This document shows positions 24,599 to 34,397 of a DNA stretch of 64,000 bases, in pieces. The stretch's first letter is position 1; each line of letters opens with the position of its first letter. The notes under the pieces were generated by a model. The model did no database searches, was not told where the DNA came from, and saw only the letters and a list, made by a program, of their open reading frames with translations. The DNA comes from Clostridia bacterium (GTDB lineage: Bacteria > Bacillota > Clostridia > Oscillospirales > Acutalibacteraceae). Location: assembly GCA_017461625.1 (NCBI GenBank), contig JAFTXJ010000017.1, positions 62,001-126,000 on the forward strand, read 5' to 3'. The position numbers and the translations under genes were made by a program.

Positions 24599-24641
24599 TA
24601 AAAGCTGTACGCTACTTTGAAAGTAACATACAGCCGAAAGG
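24599..24641 (-). terminator. Terminator after rsmG
   Basis: Minus-strand stem GGCTGTATGTTAC / GTAGCGTACAGC with a TTTCAAA loop, followed by TTTTATTTTT. It marks the end of the long mre-mnm-rsmG unit; noc follows 23 bases later with no clear promoter of its own, so noc may depend on read-through. Confidence 0.8.
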
Positions 24642-24683
24642 ATGTCCAGTTTTTTTCATCGGGCAAATTCGCCTGAATAAGAC

Positions 24684-25397
24684 TTATGCGAGAGGTTTTT
24701 TGGCAATCTGTGCCGATGCTCTCGGATATTTTGGCGGAGTTTGCGAAATCTTTTTAACGCAGAGGATGCTTCTTTCACCGCAATCGGGGAGAGTAAACTC
24801 CTTTGCCGAATGAACCTGACCGCCCAGAATTTTGATTGCACCCTTGGCAATATTAAGCTCGTCAGATGCCTTTGCACCTTTCATAGCAGCAAAAATTCCG
24901 CCAACCTTTAAAAAGGGAAGGCAATATTCAGAAAGGGTCTGCATATTTGCAACTGCCCTTGCTGTTACAAAATCATATTGCTCACGGAACTTTTTATCTT
25001 TGCCTGCCTCCTCAGCACGGGAGTGAACAACGTTTGCATTAAGTCCAAGGGCATCAACAACACTCTGAACAAAAACAAGTCGTTTATTAGTTGAATCCAT
25101 AAGAGTTATTTTAAGGTCGGGTCGGGCAATGAGAAGCACCACACCCGGGAAACCTGCACCTGTGCCCACATCTATCAGCTTTGAGCCTTGGGGGATCTCA
25201 ACCTCTTTTAAAAGAGAAAGGCAATCGCAAAAATGCTTTGAAACGATTTCATCGGGCTCAGTTATGGCAGTGAGGTTTAAGGTTTTGTTTGTTTCCACAA
25301 GCATTTCTGCGTATTTGTCAAAACGGTCAAGGCTTTCGGAAGAAAGCTCAATTCCCATATCTGCCGACATTGTTTTTAACAAATCTTTATTTATCAT
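24684..25397 (-). CDS. rsmG: 16S rRNA (guanine-N7) methyltransferase RsmG (GidB)
   Basis: 237 residues from the ATG at 25397, whose A is the last base of the mnmG stop (TGATG); GGAGG lies 7 bases upstream inside mnmG. A Rossmann SAM-binding motif is visible as LIDVGTGAGFPGVVLLI (residues ~70-86), followed by LMDSTNKRLVF and FVTARAVA. It methylates N7 of the 16S rRNA base equivalent to G527. Last gene of the long operon, followed by a terminator. Confidence 0.95.
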   Translation of the reverse strand: MINKDLLKTMSADMGIELSSESLDRFDKYAEMLVETNKTLNLTAITEPDEIVSKHFCDCLSLLKEVEIPQGSKLIDVGTGAGFPGVVLLIARPDLKITLMDSTNKRLVFVQSVVDALGLNANVVHSRAEEAGKDKKFREQYDFVTARAVANMQTLSEYCLPFLKVGGIFAAMKGAKASDELNIAKGAIKILGGQVHSAKEFTLPDCGERSILCVKKISQTPPKYPRASAQIAKKPLA

Positions 25398-27268
25398 CAC
25401 TTGCCCTCCTTTTCAAGGTAAATAAGCAAAACAGATATATCTGCAGGGCTTACACCTGAAATTCTCGAAGCCTGACCAACGCTCTTTGGTCGGATTTTGT
25501 TAAGCTTTTCTCTCGCTTCAAGGCGAAGACCGATAATTGAATCATAGTCAATATCTGCAGGAAGGGTACGCACCTCAAGGCGATGCATCTCATCAACCTG
25601 AGCTTTTTGTCGTTTTATGTATCCCTCATATTTAATATCTATTTCAACCTGCTCAAAGATTTCATATGGCAGGTCGGGGCGAGTTGTGTCAAACTCTGTG
25701 AGTAAATCGTAATTTACCTGCGGTCTTTTAATAAGCTCAGCAAAACGAACACCTGTGGTTATAGGTGATGTTTCACGTGAAACAAGCAATTCATTGAGCT
25801 TATCGCAAGGGCTGATAACAATCTTTTCCGCACGCTTGCGTTCAGCCTCAATCAATTCAAGCTTTTTAAGATATTTGTTATATCTCTCTTCGCTGATAAG
25901 TCCAAGCTCATAGCCAAGGGGGGTAAGACGGCGGTCTGCGTTATCCTGACGGAGAAGCAGACGGTATTCGGAACGTGAAGTCATCATTCTGTATGGGTCA
26001 GAGCAACCCTTTGTAACAAGGTCATCAATAAGTGTGCCGATATATGAGCCTGAACGCTCCAATATAATCGGTTCTTTGCCCTGAACCTTTCTTGCTGCAT
26101 TGATACCTGCAACAAGACCTTGTGCGGCAGCTTCTTCATATCCGCTGGAGCCGTTGAACTGACCTGCACCAAAAAGACCGCCGTGTTCTTTAAATTCGAG
26201 AGTTGCATCAAGAGCAGTAGGATCAACGCAGTCATATTCAATAGCATACGCCGTTCTCATCATCTGAGCATTTTCAAGGCCGGGGATAGTATGCATAAAC
26301 TCAAGCTGCACATCTTCAGGCAAAGAAGATGACAGACCCTGAAGATACATCTCCTGAGTGTTATATCCGCAAGGCTCAATAAAAATCTGATGCCTTTCTT
26401 TTTCGTGGAAACGGACAATCTTATCTTCAATACTGGGGCAATAGCGAGGTCCTTTGCCGTCAATTTTGCCGCCGTAAAGAGGGGAACGGTGAAGATTATC
26501 AAGAATAACCTTCTTTGTTTTTTCATTTGTGTATGTTACGTAACAACACATTTTATTTTCTATTTTAGAATTATTATCAAAAGAGAAGGGGACAATTCTT
26601 TCATCGCCCAACTGTTCTTCAAGAACGGATGTATTGACACTTCTTCTATTGACCCTTGCAGGTGTGCCTGTTTTAAATCTTCTTAAAGGAATGTTCATCT
26701 CTTTAAGTGACTTTGAAAGCTCCTTTGCAGGGAACATTCCGTCAGGTCCGCTTTCGTAGGCAACATCGCCAACATAAATCCAGCCGCCAAGGAAAGTTCC
26801 TGTTGCAATAATCACACACTTTGCTTTATACACGGCTTCAAGGTTTGTTTTCATTGTCCATAAGCCGTCATCGGTTTTTTCTAATTTAACAATTTCAGCC
26901 TGACGGATTTCGAGGTTATCCTCGCTTTCCATCACTTGCTTCATATATTCTGAATAAGGTCTTCTGTCAATCTGTGCTCTCAGGGAATGAACGGCAGGAC
27001 CTTTACCCAAATTCAGTATTCTGCTTTGAAGAGTGTTGGCATCTGCCGCCTTGCCCATTTCACCGCCAAGGGCATCAATCTCTCGCACAAGGTGGCCTTT
27101 TGAAGTGCCTCCGATAGACGGATTACAGGGAAGGTTACCCACCCAGTCAAGGTTAACGGTGAACACACCTGTCTGCACACCAAGGCGTGCGGCGGCAAGC
27201 CCCGCTTCAATACCTGCGTGACCTGCACCGATAACAACAACATCATAAGTTTTTGCAAAATACTCCAT
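25397..27268 (-). CDS. mnmG: tRNA U34 carboxymethylaminomethyl-modification FAD protein MnmG (GidA)
   Basis: 623 residues, normal length. FAD site [21 protein letters not shown] at the N-terminus, the GidA signatures [21 protein letters not shown] and [10 protein letters not shown], and the C-terminal helical domain ending in [21 protein letters not shown]. Works with MnmE to install the cmnm5 group on wobble uridine. The gene carries a perfect parS at 25769-25784, read as VSRET. It starts 1 base after mnmE and shares a base with rsmG. Confidence 0.97.
   Translation of the reverse strand: MEYFAKTYDVVVIGAGHAGIEAGLAAARLGVQTGVFTVNLDWVGNLPCNPSIGGTSKGHLVREIDALGGEMGKAADANTLQSRILNLGKGPAVHSLRAQIDRRPYSEYMKQVMESEDNLEIRQAEIVKLEKTDDGLWTMKTNLEAVYKAKCVIIATGTFLGGWIYVGDVAYESGPDGMFPAKELSKSLKEMNIPLRRFKTGTPARVNRRSVNTSVLEEQLGDERIVPFSFDNNSKIENKMCCYVTYTNEKTKKVILDNLHRSPLYGGKIDGKGPRYCPSIEDKIVRFHEKERHQIFIEPCGYNTQEMYLQGLSSSLPEDVQLEFMHTIPGLENAQMMRTAYAIEYDCVDPTALDATLEFKEHGGLFGAGQFNGSSGYEEAAAQGLVAGINAARKVQGKEPIILERSGSYIGTLIDDLVTKGCSDPYRMMTSRSEYRLLLRQDNADRRLTPLGYELGLISEERYNKYLKKLELIEAERKRAEKIVISPCDKLNELLVSRETSPITTGVRFAELIKRPQVNYDLLTEFDTTRPDLPYEIFEQVEIDIKYEGYIKRQKAQVDEMHRLEVRTLPADIDYDSIIGLRLEAREKLNKIRPKSVGQASRISGVSPADISVLLIYLEKEGK
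25769..25784. promoter_or_regulatory. parS site 2, inside mnmG
   Basis: TGTTTCACGTGAAACA, identical to parS site 1, embedded in the coding sequence where it specifies VSRET. Confidence 0.97.
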
Positions 27269-27269
27269 A

Positions 27270-28640
27270 TTACTTTCCTACACAAAAATTACTGAATACT
27301 TTATCTACAACTGCTTGGGTAGCTTTTTCACCAGTAAGCTCCAAAAGTGCCGAAACAGCATCATCAATGCAAACTCCTGCAGCATCAAGGGTGATTCCCA
27401 TCATAAGGGCATTTTCTGCCTCCGTAAGGGATTCCACTGCCTTAAGGCAGCACTGACGCTGACGCTCATTTGTTAGCATTGCGGCGTTGGGGTCAAAATT
27501 CTTTGTTCCGAGCAAGGTTGTGATTTTATCTTTTAATTCCTGCAAGCCGTTGCCGTCAATGGCACTCATTTCAACAGGGTCACCCATAGTGGCAACAATA
27601 TAATCTCTGTCGATTTTTGCAGGTTTATCTGTTTTATTAAGAACGGGGATAACGGGTTTACCCTCGCAAAGAGAGATAAGCTCTTTATCCTCTTTTGAAA
27701 GCTCGTCACCCGAATCAAACACGGCAATGACAACCGAGCTTCTTCTTATTTTTTCACGGCTTCTTTTAACACCGATTTTTTCAACAGTATCGCCTGTTTC
27801 ACGGATGCCTGCGGTGTCAGAAAGGCGAAGAATACAGCCGTCAATGTTGACTGTTTCTTCAACAACATCACGGGTAGTTCCTTCAATGTCGGTTACAATG
27901 GAACGGTCATAGCCTGTAAGCAGATTCATAAGAGTTGATTTACCTGCATTGGGCTTGCCGATAATTGCGGCTTCAACACCGCCCGTTACAGCCATACCGC
28001 TGTCAAAACGGTCAAGGAGTGAATTGATCTCACCTTTTGCCTGTGAAACAGTTTTTAATATTTCAGCTTCATTCAGTTCTTCAATTTCTTCATCGGGGTA
28101 GTCAACCCATGCAGAAATGTGAGCACAGATTTCAACAAGGGAATTGTTAATTTCACTGACCTTTCTGCTTAAAGAGCCTTCAAGCACATTCAGTGCCGCA
28201 CTCATACCTTGCTCACCCTGAGAGTTGATGAGGGTCATAATACCCTCTACACCCGACAAATCCATTTTGCCGTTTAAAAAAGCACGCTTTGAAAACTCAC
28301 CTGCCTGAGCAGGTACTGCTCCACAATCAAAAATCACACGCAAAACTTTTTTAACCACAAAAATTCCGCCGTGGCAGGTGATTTCAACAACATCCTCACC
28401 CGTAAAGCTGTGAGGACCTTTAAAAACAAGGCAAACAGCCTCATCAACAGGCTGTTCACCATCATAAATTTTTCCGTATAATGCCTGATAGCCGTTTAAT
28501 TTGCCAAGCTTTTTTCCGCTGACGGATTTAAAGGCTTTGTCGCATATTTCAACCGCCTGATTGCCCGATACTCGGATTGTTGCAATTCCACCCACACCTG
28601 CAGGGGTAGCAACGGCGGCAATTGTTTTATTATCAATCAT
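27270..28640 (-). CDS. mnmE: tRNA modification GTPase MnmE (TrmE)
   Basis: 456 residues. N-terminal tetrahydrofolate-binding domain ([20 protein letters not shown]), central helical domain, G domain with [12 protein letters not shown] (~residue 225), [18 protein letters not shown] and NKTDKP, and the C-terminal FCVGK motif with the catalytic Cys. Partner of MnmG. Its ATG overlaps the end of the MinD-like gene by 8 bases, so it is translationally coupled to a cell-shape gene rather than to jag/rnpA as in most Firmicutes. Confidence 0.97.
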   Translation of the reverse strand: MIDNKTIAAVATPAGVGGIATIRVSGNQAVEICDKAFKSVSGKKLGKLNGYQALYGKIYDGEQPVDEAVCLVFKGPHSFTGEDVVEITCHGGIFVVKKVLRVIFDCGAVPAQAGEFSKRAFLNGKMDLSGVEGIMTLINSQGEQGMSAALNVLEGSLSRKVSEINNSLVEICAHISAWVDYPDEEIEELNEAEILKTVSQAKGEINSLLDRFDSGMAVTGGVEAAIIGKPNAGKSTLMNLLTGYDRSIVTDIEGTTRDVVEETVNIDGCILRLSDTAGIRETGDTVEKIGVKRSREKIRRSSVVIAVFDSGDELSKEDKELISLCEGKPVIPVLNKTDKPAKIDRDYIVATMGDPVEMSAIDGNGLQELKDKITTLLGTKNFDPNAAMLTNERQRQCCLKAVESLTEAENALMMGITLDAAGVCIDDAVSALLELTGEKATQAVVDKVFSNFCVGK

Positions 28641-29709
28641 TGTTTTTCTCCAAGCCCTTGCCTGTCATGGCAGAGGCAATAACTCTGTCGCCGATTTTCA
28701 TCTCTGAAAAAATTATTTTTCCATCTTCATCATAGCGAACTTCAAATGAATAAAGAATACCGCGGTAAAGCTTTCCGTTATCCTTTTCAACGGTAAGCAT
28801 CGGGATTTCAAAAAGAGGCTCTTTGCGTCTGTTGCCGTTATATATTTCAAGCACGGTTGTACCACCCACGAGGGCAATAGTTAAAGCAACAAGAACTGCA
28901 AAAAATTTAAAAGCAAATTTTAATACACTGTCACTTTTACGTCTCTTTTCTTTTTTCTTTTTGTTTTCAAAATTCTTCTTTTTATTGCTTAAGTCAAGCT
29001 TGATATATCCGCCTGAAACTCTTATCGCAATTCTTTCATACGCAGCCTTGGCAGGGCAATCCTTCAAAGAAGCAAATCCTGTTGAAGAAGCAAAAGAAAT
29101 TTCTTTATCTTCGGGCACAACACCTATAAGCTGAGTTGCAACGCCGTCAATGGTTTCATCAATGTTATAAAAATTGCCCTTTTGAGTCTGCTCTTTATCA
29201 AATCTGTTAATAACAAGCTTCACATCGTCAACGCCTGCATTATAAAGCTCATCAGCAGCCCTTGATGCAGCTTTGATACACACTTCATCAGGTGTTGACA
29301 CAATAATTCCTTTATCTGCACAGCTTGCAGCCAAAGAAAAGCCTCCTCTGATACCTGCAGGTGAGTCAAAAAGAATGAATAAATATCTTTTTTCTAATTC
29401 ATTTATAATTTTTTTAAAGGCTTCTGTTGTGTATTCATCACTGAATGAACCGGGAGCAATGAGGTAATCAACTCCGTTTGCAGTGTAAACGGCATCATTC
29501 AACTCACAGTTTCCGGTTATAACGTCACCCCATGAGTTAACAGCCTTTCTCTCATTGCTTAACATAAAGTCAATGCAACCCTGAGCGATGTCACAGTCAA
29601 CAACCAAAACATAATTTCCGTTGTCTTTAAGTGCCAGGGCAAGGCCTGAACAAAGGGATGTTTTACCTGAACCGCCTTTGCCTGAAGCTATAATAATTTT
29701 CTGTGCCAT
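28633..29709 (-). CDS. MinD/ParA-family ATPase with a C-terminal membrane helix
   Basis: 358 residues from the ATG at 29709 (AAGAGGTG upstream; a GTG at 29718 overlaps that ribosome site). Residues 1-235 are a MinD-like P-loop domain: deviant Walker A SGKGGSGKTS (~9-18), LVVDCDIAQG (~36-45) and LFDSPAGIRGG (~117-127). A very basic segment (NKKKNFENKKKKEKRRK, ~250-267) precedes one membrane helix (~275-297) and a ~60-residue tail that should lie outside. True MinD instead ends in a short amphipathic helix. It sits after the PBP2 gene in the mre cluster where minC-minD-minE might be expected; no MinC or MinE is present. It probably helps place division or elongation machinery. Confidence 0.75.
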   Translation of the reverse strand: MAQKIIIASGKGGSGKTSLCSGLALALKDNGNYVLVVDCDIAQGCIDFMLSNERKAVNSWGDVITGNCELNDAVYTANGVDYLIAPGSFSDEYTTEAFKKIINELEKRYLFILFDSPAGIRGGFSLAASCADKGIIVSTPDEVCIKAASRAADELYNAGVDDVKLVINRFDKEQTQKGNFYNIDETIDGVATQLIGVVPEDKEISFASSTGFASLKDCPAKAAYERIAIRVSGGYIKLDLSNKKKNFENKKKKEKRRKSDSVLKFAFKFFAVLVALTIALVGGTTVLEIYNGNRRKEPLFEIPMLTVEKDNGKLYRGILYSFEVRYDEDGKIIFSEMKIGDRVIASAMTGKGLEKNND

Positions 29710-29729
29710 TATTTTCACCTCTTATCTTT

Positions 29730-31931
29730 TTAGCCGATAAGTTCGCCTGTCTGATTATTTGTTGTATCTGATTCGTTAGTTTTAAAATATTCTTCATAAA
29801 TCTTCTGTGCAACAATTGCACAGCTTGCACCTGACTGACCGCCCTCAATAGCAACTGCTACTGCAATCTCAGGCTCATCATAAGGAGCAAAGGTTATAAA
29901 AAATCCGTTGGTGAGCACCTTTTTGCCACCGCCGACATTGTGTTCAACCTGGCTTGTACCTGTTTTGGCTGCACAGTCAACAACCTTGCCGATACCGGTT
30001 GAAAGGGTGTATGACTTGCCGATAACCCTTTTCATGCCCTGTTGAACAATGTTGATGTTTTCAGGGCTTATGCCTGTTTCAACAGCAACAGACGGTTCTT
30101 TTTTCAATACGGTCTCTGACAAATCAAAGCTTTTGATTTCTTTAATTATATTAACGTTATATCGTGTTCCTCCGTTAGCTATTGTTGCGCAATAGTTGGC
30201 AAGCTGCAACGGAGTAAAAAGATTGGCTGCCTGACCGATTGCTGACTGTAAAGTAAAACCGGGACGCCATACCTGATTGATTGAGGTACGGTAGCTCGGT
30301 GAGTCAAGTACACCTGTGTTTTCTTTAAGCTCAATGCCTGTTGACTGACCAAGACCGAGAAGCTCTCGGTAGGTGTTCATTTTTTCAACCCCAAGCTCCT
30401 GGCTTACTTTATAAAAGAAGATATTGCACGAATCCTGCAATGCCTGCCTTACATCGATATTTGAATCAGCGTGGTTTGCAATGCAGCTGAAGGTCATATC
30501 AAGGTATCTGTAAGAATAGTGGCAGGTGTGAGATGTGTTTTCATCAATTACCTCTTCTTCAAGGGCTGCAAGAGCTGTTGAAGGCTTTGATGTTGAACCG
30601 GGAGCATAAATGCTCTGAATAGCTCTGTTCCAAAGGGGTGATGCCTTGTTTTTAACAAGCTTTGAATAATCGTCTGTATATGTGGTTATATCATAAGACG
30701 GATAAGTTGCCATTGCAAGCACTTCACCTGTGTTGCAGTTAAGGGCAACCACTGCTCCTCCGTGAGGAACAGGGGATTCAATTGAATCACACTTTTCTTT
30801 CAGTGCGTCCTGAGCAATCTTTTGTAAAGGTGCATCAAGGGTAAGAACAATGCTGTTGCCGTTTTTTACTTCTTTAGTATATTCGGTTTCAACGGTTCCG
30901 TCAGAATTTACCGTAACGGTTTTTTCACCGTTTTCACCTTTGAGATAATCTTCCATAATCTGCTCAATTCCGCTTTTGCCTACAACAGCGTTCATTGCAT
31001 AGCCTTTATCCTTAAGCTCTGCATACTCTTCGGCATTGAGAGCACCAACCATACCTATTATATGAGGGGCAAGGGTGCCGTCAAAATATTCACGGTAGGT
31101 TTCAATCTGAACATCAACACCGCGGTAAATATGATTTAATTCTTTGATGTAAGAAACAATAGTGCTGTCAACATCCTCTGCAAATTTATAAGGATTGGCA
31201 GAGTTAAAAACATTTAGCTTCATCTGATAGCATACTGCAGCAATATCAAGAGCATCCTTTTGTGAATAGCCCTCAAGCTTATATTTTTCAATAAGCTGTT
31301 TCATACAGTCTTCAGCCGTAGCATAACGGTTAAGGTCAAGCATATCTTCCCCAAGCATTTTTTTAACTTCATACTCGCTTTCGGGAACAAACTCATACTT
31401 GCCGTCAATATTGATATATATAGGAAATTCGTTTATCCACACAGCATTGTTTTTATTAAAAAGCTGAATCAGAGAAAGGATAATTTTGTTTCTCTCCTCC
31501 TGCTCACTGTAGGAAGGAAATTCGGTTGCATCAAAAATAATTGCATTACCCTGACGGTTACCCACAAGCACTCTGCCGTTTCTGTCAAGAATTTCGCCTC
31601 TTGTGGCTTTAACATCACTTACAGACACCGAAGCAGAGCCTTCACGGGCATATTGCTCACCGTTAATAATCTGCATATTAAAAAGAAGGGCAGCAAAGCC
31701 GATAAAAATTGCAACAATTAAAAAAACAGTTGTATACTGCCTGCCTTTTTTTTCGCTGTTATTTTTTTCCTTTATTCTTGTTACTTTGATTTTGGCACTG
31801 CCTGCATCAAAATAATCCTGAGGGTCATCGTCAGCTTTGATACCTGACAGAACACCAAAAAACATTAAAAAGCCGCAAAGAAATGAAGATAAAATAAAGC
31901 TGTGATTATTTTTTCTTCTTTTAAATTTCAT
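29730..31931 (-). CDS. mrdA: Class B penicillin-binding protein (PBP2/MrdA-like)
   Basis: 733 residues from the ATG at 31931 (GGTGAAGAG upstream). A transpeptidase: active-site STSK around residue 445, SxN as SCN in DSCNIFF, and KTG as AKTGTSQ. A PBP dimerisation domain precedes it (ATRGEILDRNGRVLVGN). Two hydrophobic segments are visible near the N-terminus (~14-34 and ~67-89); only the second has the usual anchor position. It should cross-link lateral-wall peptidoglycan together with MreBCD; the partner SEDS glycosyltransferase RodA is not in the window. Confidence 0.9.
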   Translation of the reverse strand: MKFKRRKNNHSFILSSFLCGFLMFFGVLSGIKADDDPQDYFDAGSAKIKVTRIKEKNNSEKKGRQYTTVFLIVAIFIGFAALLFNMQIINGEQYAREGSASVSVSDVKATRGEILDRNGRVLVGNRQGNAIIFDATEFPSYSEQEERNKIILSLIQLFNKNNAVWINEFPIYINIDGKYEFVPESEYEVKKMLGEDMLDLNRYATAEDCMKQLIEKYKLEGYSQKDALDIAAVCYQMKLNVFNSANPYKFAEDVDSTIVSYIKELNHIYRGVDVQIETYREYFDGTLAPHIIGMVGALNAEEYAELKDKGYAMNAVVGKSGIEQIMEDYLKGENGEKTVTVNSDGTVETEYTKEVKNGNSIVLTLDAPLQKIAQDALKEKCDSIESPVPHGGAVVALNCNTGEVLAMATYPSYDITTYTDDYSKLVKNKASPLWNRAIQSIYAPGSTSKPSTALAALEEEVIDENTSHTCHYSYRYLDMTFSCIANHADSNIDVRQALQDSCNIFFYKVSQELGVEKMNTYRELLGLGQSTGIELKENTGVLDSPSYRTSINQVWRPGFTLQSAIGQAANLFTPLQLANYCATIANGGTRYNVNIIKEIKSFDLSETVLKKEPSVAVETGISPENINIVQQGMKRVIGKSYTLSTGIGKVVDCAAKTGTSQVEHNVGGGKKVLTNGFFITFAPYDEPEIAVAVAIEGGQSGASCAIVAQKIYEEYFKTNESDTTNNQTGELIG

Positions 31932-31960
31932 CTCTTCACCGACTTTCACTTATTTTATAA

Positions 31961-32488
31961 TTATAAATTTATTTTTTTATAAACAGTTCTTACAATCCAA
32001 TACATAAGCGGAACAAAAAGCATTGTGTAAAAAACACTTGCCACATAAACATCCGAATAAAGATATGCAAACCCTTCTTCACCCGAAGAGTTATAATTTA
32101 TCAGATAAAAAAGCGTGTTGTTTATAAAAAGAAAAACAATATTTAATAAAAGGCAGGTTTTAAGGTTATTTCGCATAAGCCTTGTAATCAGCACACCTGA
32201 AATATAACCGGCTGCCGTCAGCATTATTGAATGAAAACAAACAGTCTGAGAAGAAAAGGTGTCCATAAGTACACCTGCAAACAGACCAAAAAACATACCT
32301 GCATATTCCCTTTCAAACATACCTATGCTGATAACAAGGGGAACCATCAGCATTGCAGGAATACCCCAGGGTTTCGGAAAAAGACCGTCAGTGTTCCAGA
32401 TAAAAAAAACAGCAAGCACAACCGCCGCAAGAGCAATACGACGGTTACGGATTATCTTTTTTTCAGCCTGAATGCTGCTGTTTTCCAT
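31961..32488 (-). CDS. mreD: Rod-shape-determining protein MreD
   Basis: 175 residues with about five hydrophobic segments and the MreD pattern PWGIPAMLMVPLVISIGMFERE followed by AGMFFGLFAGVLMD. A small polytopic protein of the elongasome. A GGAGGAAA ribosome site precedes it; it lies 15 bases after mreC and 29 before mrdA. Identified from both sequence and position. Confidence 0.85.
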   Translation of the reverse strand: MENSSIQAEKKIIRNRRIALAAVVLAVFFIWNTDGLFPKPWGIPAMLMVPLVISIGMFEREYAGMFFGLFAGVLMDTFSSQTVCFHSIMLTAAGYISGVLITRLMRNNLKTCLLLNIVFLFINNTLFYLINYNSSGEEGFAYLYSDVYVASVFYTMLFVPLMYWIVRTVYKKINL

Positions 32489-32503
32489 AGTTTCCTCCGA
32501 TTA

Positions 32504-33364
32504 TTAATCTTCAATATTCTGACTTATTCCCTGACCTTCAAAATCAGTTATAACAAAAACTTCTGTAAGCTCAGAAAAATCTACATTTGATTCAATTATT
32601 CCGTAATAAGAAATGTCACTTTTTGACTTTCTGATTTCTTTAACTGTTCCCACAATAAGGTCTTTGGGGTAAATTCCTCCGATACCTGTGGTGTAAATAA
32701 CACCGCCTGAGGCAATATTACTGTCTTTAGAAAGACCTGGTAATTGATAGATTGTTGTGTCAATACCGTCTTCAAAGCCTGTAACATAACCGAATTCGTT
32801 GCTTCTTGCTTCATAAACGGCAACACTGACATCAGGGTTGGCAAGGGTTTTAACAGTGCAATTTGTGGGGTTTACGCTTGTAACGATTCCTACAAGATTT
32901 TTTCCGAAAATCACAGGGTCATTAACTTCAATGCCTTTTACCGAACCCTTGTCAAGAATAAAAGAGCCGAAAGCATCAACATTGTCACGTGACAAAACAG
33001 ATGCATTTTCAAAAATATAATCAGAGTGTTCTTCTTTAACTCCTAAAAATTCTTCATAAATTTTAAGGGTTCTTTTTGTGTTTTCATAATCTGCCAGTTC
33101 ATACTGGTAATCGGCAATTTTTTGCTTAAGCTCTTCATTTTCTTTTTGAAGAGTTGATGAAGACCTGAAGCTGTCACAAAATGAATCGATATGATTGCCG
33201 ACTGAAGCAGAAACTTTTTGCAACGGATAAGTTACCGCAGAAATTGCAGAAGAAAGAGGATTATTTTTCCAATGAGTTATACCTGCAATAACCGAGCCCA
33301 AAAGCAAAGCGGCAATTATAACTATAAAAATTTTAAACGATTTACTTTTAAAAAATCGGTTCAT
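32504..33364 (-). CDS. mreC: Rod-shape-determining protein MreC
   Basis: 286 residues: one N-terminal membrane helix (~11-31), a coiled coil (~65-95), then the MreC beta-domain (ASVLSRDNVDAFGSFILDKG, VIFGKNLVGIVTSV, ASGGVIYTTGIGGIYPKDL). It scaffolds the elongation complex on the outer face and activates PBP2. AAAGGGGA ribosome site; 31 bases after mreB. Confidence 0.93.
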   Translation of the reverse strand: MNRFFKSKSFKIFIVIIAALLLGSVIAGITHWKNNPLSSAISAVTYPLQKVSASVGNHIDSFCDSFRSSSTLQKENEELKQKIADYQYELADYENTKRTLKIYEEFLGVKEEHSDYIFENASVLSRDNVDAFGSFILDKGSVKGIEVNDPVIFGKNLVGIVTSVNPTNCTVKTLANPDVSVAVYEARSNEFGYVTGFEDGIDTTIYQLPGLSKDSNIASGGVIYTTGIGGIYPKDLIVGTVKEIRKSKSDISYYGIIESNVDFSELTEVFVITDFEGQGISQNIED

Positions 33365-33395
33365 GCCAATCCCCTTTCTTAAAATATTTTAAAAA

Positions 33396-34382
33396 TTAAA
33401 GCTTCTTTTCAAGGCAAACACCAATGCCGTCAGCTGCACAATCAATAGGAGTGTCTGCAATTTCAACAGGAATTTTAAGCTCTTCTTCAATAAGCTTATC
33501 AAGGCCTCTGAGCAAAGCACCACCGCCTGTGAGAGTAATTCCGTTATCCATAATATCGGCAGCAAGCTCGGGTGGTGTGTTTTCAAGGGCAGTTCTCACT
33601 GCGTCAACAATCTGCTTAACTGCATCTGCAAGGGCATCACGCACTTCTTCAGAAGAAATTTCAACATTAAGCGGAAGTCCGTCAACAAGGTTTCTTCCTT
33701 TAACGTCCATTGCTCCCTCACCGTCATAAAAATAGGCAGAGCCAAGCTTAATTTTAATATCCTCTGCTGTTCTTTCACCAATCAGAAGACCGTACTTTTT
33801 CTTAACGAAGTTGATAATAGCTTCGTCCATATCGTCACCGGCAGTTTTGATAGAAAGTGAAGTAACAATATCTTTAAGGGCAATAACGGCAACCTCACTT
33901 GTTCCGCCGCCTATATCAACAACCATACTTCCCGTTGCACTTGTAATAGGAAGCCCTGCACCGATTGCAGAGGCAAGGGGTGATTCAATGATGCTTATAT
34001 ATTTAGCACCTGCAGATTTAACTGCATCATTAACGGCGCGGCGTTCAAACTCGGTAACACCTGACGGAACACTTACCATTACTCTTGCTCTGTTAAAAGG
34101 TGAATTGTTAATAGCTCTTTTAATAAAACGGCGAAGCATTTCAGCTGTTGCATCAAAGTCTGCAATAACACCGTTCTGAACAGGGTGAAGAGCAACAATT
34201 GAACCGGGGGTTCTGCCGATCATCTCTTTAGCCTGTGTGCCGACTGCAACAACTCTGGGAGGGTTAAATCTCTGGTCAACTGCAACAACAGAAGGCTCTC
34301 TTATTATAATTCCTTTGCCTTTAACAAAAACAAGAACGTTAGATGTACCTAAATCAATGCCTATATCCTGTGAAAAAAGCAT
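33396..34382 (-). CDS. mreB: Actin-like rod-shape protein MreB
   Basis: 328 residues: phosphate-1 motif IGIDLGTSNVLVFVKGKG, then PHPVQNGVIADFDAT-like region, MVDIGGGTSEVAVIAL (phosphate-2) and ITLTGGGALLRGLDKLI (adenosine motif). The N-terminal MLFSQD is the short amphipathic membrane-binding start typical of MreB/Mbl. It polymerises under the membrane and directs lateral wall synthesis. AAAGGGG ribosome site; 15 bases after the lipoprotein gene. Confidence 0.96.
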   Translation of the reverse strand: MLFSQDIGIDLGTSNVLVFVKGKGIIIREPSVVAVDQRFNPPRVVAVGTQAKEMIGRTPGSIVALHPVQNGVIADFDATAEMLRRFIKRAINNSPFNRARVMVSVPSGVTEFERRAVNDAVKSAGAKYISIIESPLASAIGAGLPITSATGSMVVDIGGGTSEVAVIALKDIVTSLSIKTAGDDMDEAIINFVKKKYGLLIGERTAEDIKIKLGSAYFYDGEGAMDVKGRNLVDGLPLNVEISSEEVRDALADAVKQIVDAVRTALENTPPELAADIMDNGITLTGGGALLRGLDKLIEEELKIPVEIADTPIDCAADGIGVCLEKKL

Positions 34383-34397
34383 TATTTTACCCCTTTC

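Noticed and set aside
31433..31441. A perfect DnaA box TTATCCACA
   Set aside because: It lies inside the PBP2 coding sequence with no second box or AT-rich unwinding region nearby; one 9-mer is expected by chance in 64 kb.
32982..32995. TTGTCACGTGACAA palindrome resembling parS
   Set aside because: It keeps only the CACGTG core and differs from the parS consensus at flanking positions; it lies in mreC coding sequence.
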